From the NCBI GenBank assembly GCA_964428185.1, contig CAYRXH010000067.1, positions 1-14,030 on the forward strand: DNA of 14,030 nucleotides, given 5' to 3'. Made by a program: the position numbers and the translations under genes. This stretch comes from CAYMAZ01 sp964428185. GTDB taxonomy: Bacteria; Bacteroidota; Bacteroidia; Bacteroidales; DTU049. Of the stretch, positions 13,646 through 14,030 are shown in pieces; position 1 is the first letter of the stretch; the number at the start of each line of letters is the position of its first letter. The notes under the pieces are model-generated. The model ran no database searches, was not told the origin of the DNA, and saw nothing but the letters and a program-made list of their open reading frames with translations.

Positions 13646-13680
13646 CACACTGATTTTATATAATCTTAACTGAACGACCT

Positions 13681-14030
13681 ATGGGAAAGAATACACCACA
13701 CGAGCCTTCTGCTTTCAACATCAATATTGCCCAGCGAGAACATGCTGAGTTTCACAACTGCCACACCGAACATAGTGTCAAAAAAGATATTGAATTTTTG
13801 CGGATTGTATACGGAAATAAGCTCAGTCTGTCGCCGGATGATGTAACTGTAGATTTTGTCCACAAGCTGAAAGTTATCAGTAAGGACATTTATTTTTTCC
13901 TGAAAAACTTTGAAATTGATTTCACTCCTGAGAGTTATATAAAAAGCAAGTATGAATTTATCAGGCACCGGATACCAAACGGTGATCCTCATCTGTTGTA
14001 TCTTGCGTGGAACGGTCTGATTAAAAACGA
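13681..14030 (+). CDS. Hypothetical protein, 5' part only (runs off the window)
   Basis: From ATG 13681 the frame stays open for 116 codons to the window end, so the gene is cut at its 3' side. The protein begins MGKNTPHEPSAFNINIAQRE, is soluble, rich in His, Lys and aromatic residues, and has no signal peptide or membrane segment in the visible part. The segment KVISKDIYFFLKNFEIDFTP and the later YIKSKYEFIRHRIPNGDPHL look mainly helical with short turns. I do not recognise a family or motif. The frame is supported by its length without stops in A+T-rich DNA, by codon choice like the neighbours, and by a -7 box 35 bases upstream. An opposite-strand ORF at 13666-13992 is its shadow. Confidence 0.65.
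   Translation, partial: MGKNTPHEPSAFNINIAQREHAEFHNCHTEHSVKKDIEFLRIVYGNKLSLSPDDVTVDFVHKLKVISKDIYFFLKNFEIDFTPESYIKSKYEFIRHRIPNGDPHLLYLAWNGLIKN

Larger units (their letters stand above)
13309..13680. other. Intergenic region with a two-tier hairpin
   Basis: There is no ORF of note. A nested inverted repeat lies at 13424-13487, and a -7-like box TAATTTTG at 13638-13645 leads into the next gene. The rest is A+T-rich with no RNA gene that I can recognise. Confidence 0.4.

Noticed and set aside
13666..13992. 108-codon minus-strand ORF at the window end
   Set aside because: It is antisense to the plus-strand frame from 13681, which has the better start, promoter box and composition.

Overview
The window looks like a chromosomal stretch of a Bacteroidota bacterium, probably near Bacteroidales, though I cannot place it lower. 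The pointers are a DnaX N-terminus of the MSNFIVSARKYRP type, a large secreted M16 peptidase of the kind common in that phylum, a lipoprotein with a PDLGAYE C-terminus, A+T-rich intergenic DNA, and several copies of the Bacteroidota -7 promoter box TAnnTTTG. One copy, ahead of the first gene, has a properly spaced -33 TTTG.

Layout. On the minus strand, positions 2-9174 hold five genes, in transcription order: a macro-domain ADP-ribose hydrolase (8629-9174), ATP-dependent PEP carboxykinase pckA (6267-8543), dnaX (4330-6057), the M16 peptidase (1332-4289) and a PD40 beta-propeller protein (2-907). dnaX and the peptidase are 40 bp apart and may be co-transcribed. A terminator-like hairpin with a T-run separates pckA from dnaX. 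A very A+T-rich gap with two perfect palindromes precedes the PD40 gene. A SAM-dependent methyltransferase (9247-10017, plus) diverges from the macro-domain gene across a short gap carrying a 21-bp-spaced direct repeat. Then come a probable decayed gene (about 10136-10477, minus), a beta-helix lipoprotein (10553-12007, minus), a lipid A-type acyltransferase (12370-13308, plus) and an unrecognised gene cut by the window end (13681 onward, plus).

Most genes are housekeeping: replication clamp loading, gluconeogenesis, envelope proteolysis and lipid acylation. I see no RNA gene, IS element, CRISPR array or defence operon. The most unusual item is PckA, where a complete catalytic domain is followed by about 211 extra residues, a coiled coil plus an alpha/beta domain I cannot name. 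An in-phase A_AAA_AAC heptamer lies exactly at the junction. dnaX carries an A8 run that would lead a -1 shift into a stop two codons on, as in the E. coli dnaX frameshift. The decayed gene at 10136-10477 is interrupted by an in-frame TGA, while TGA appears to be an ordinary stop elsewhere in the window.
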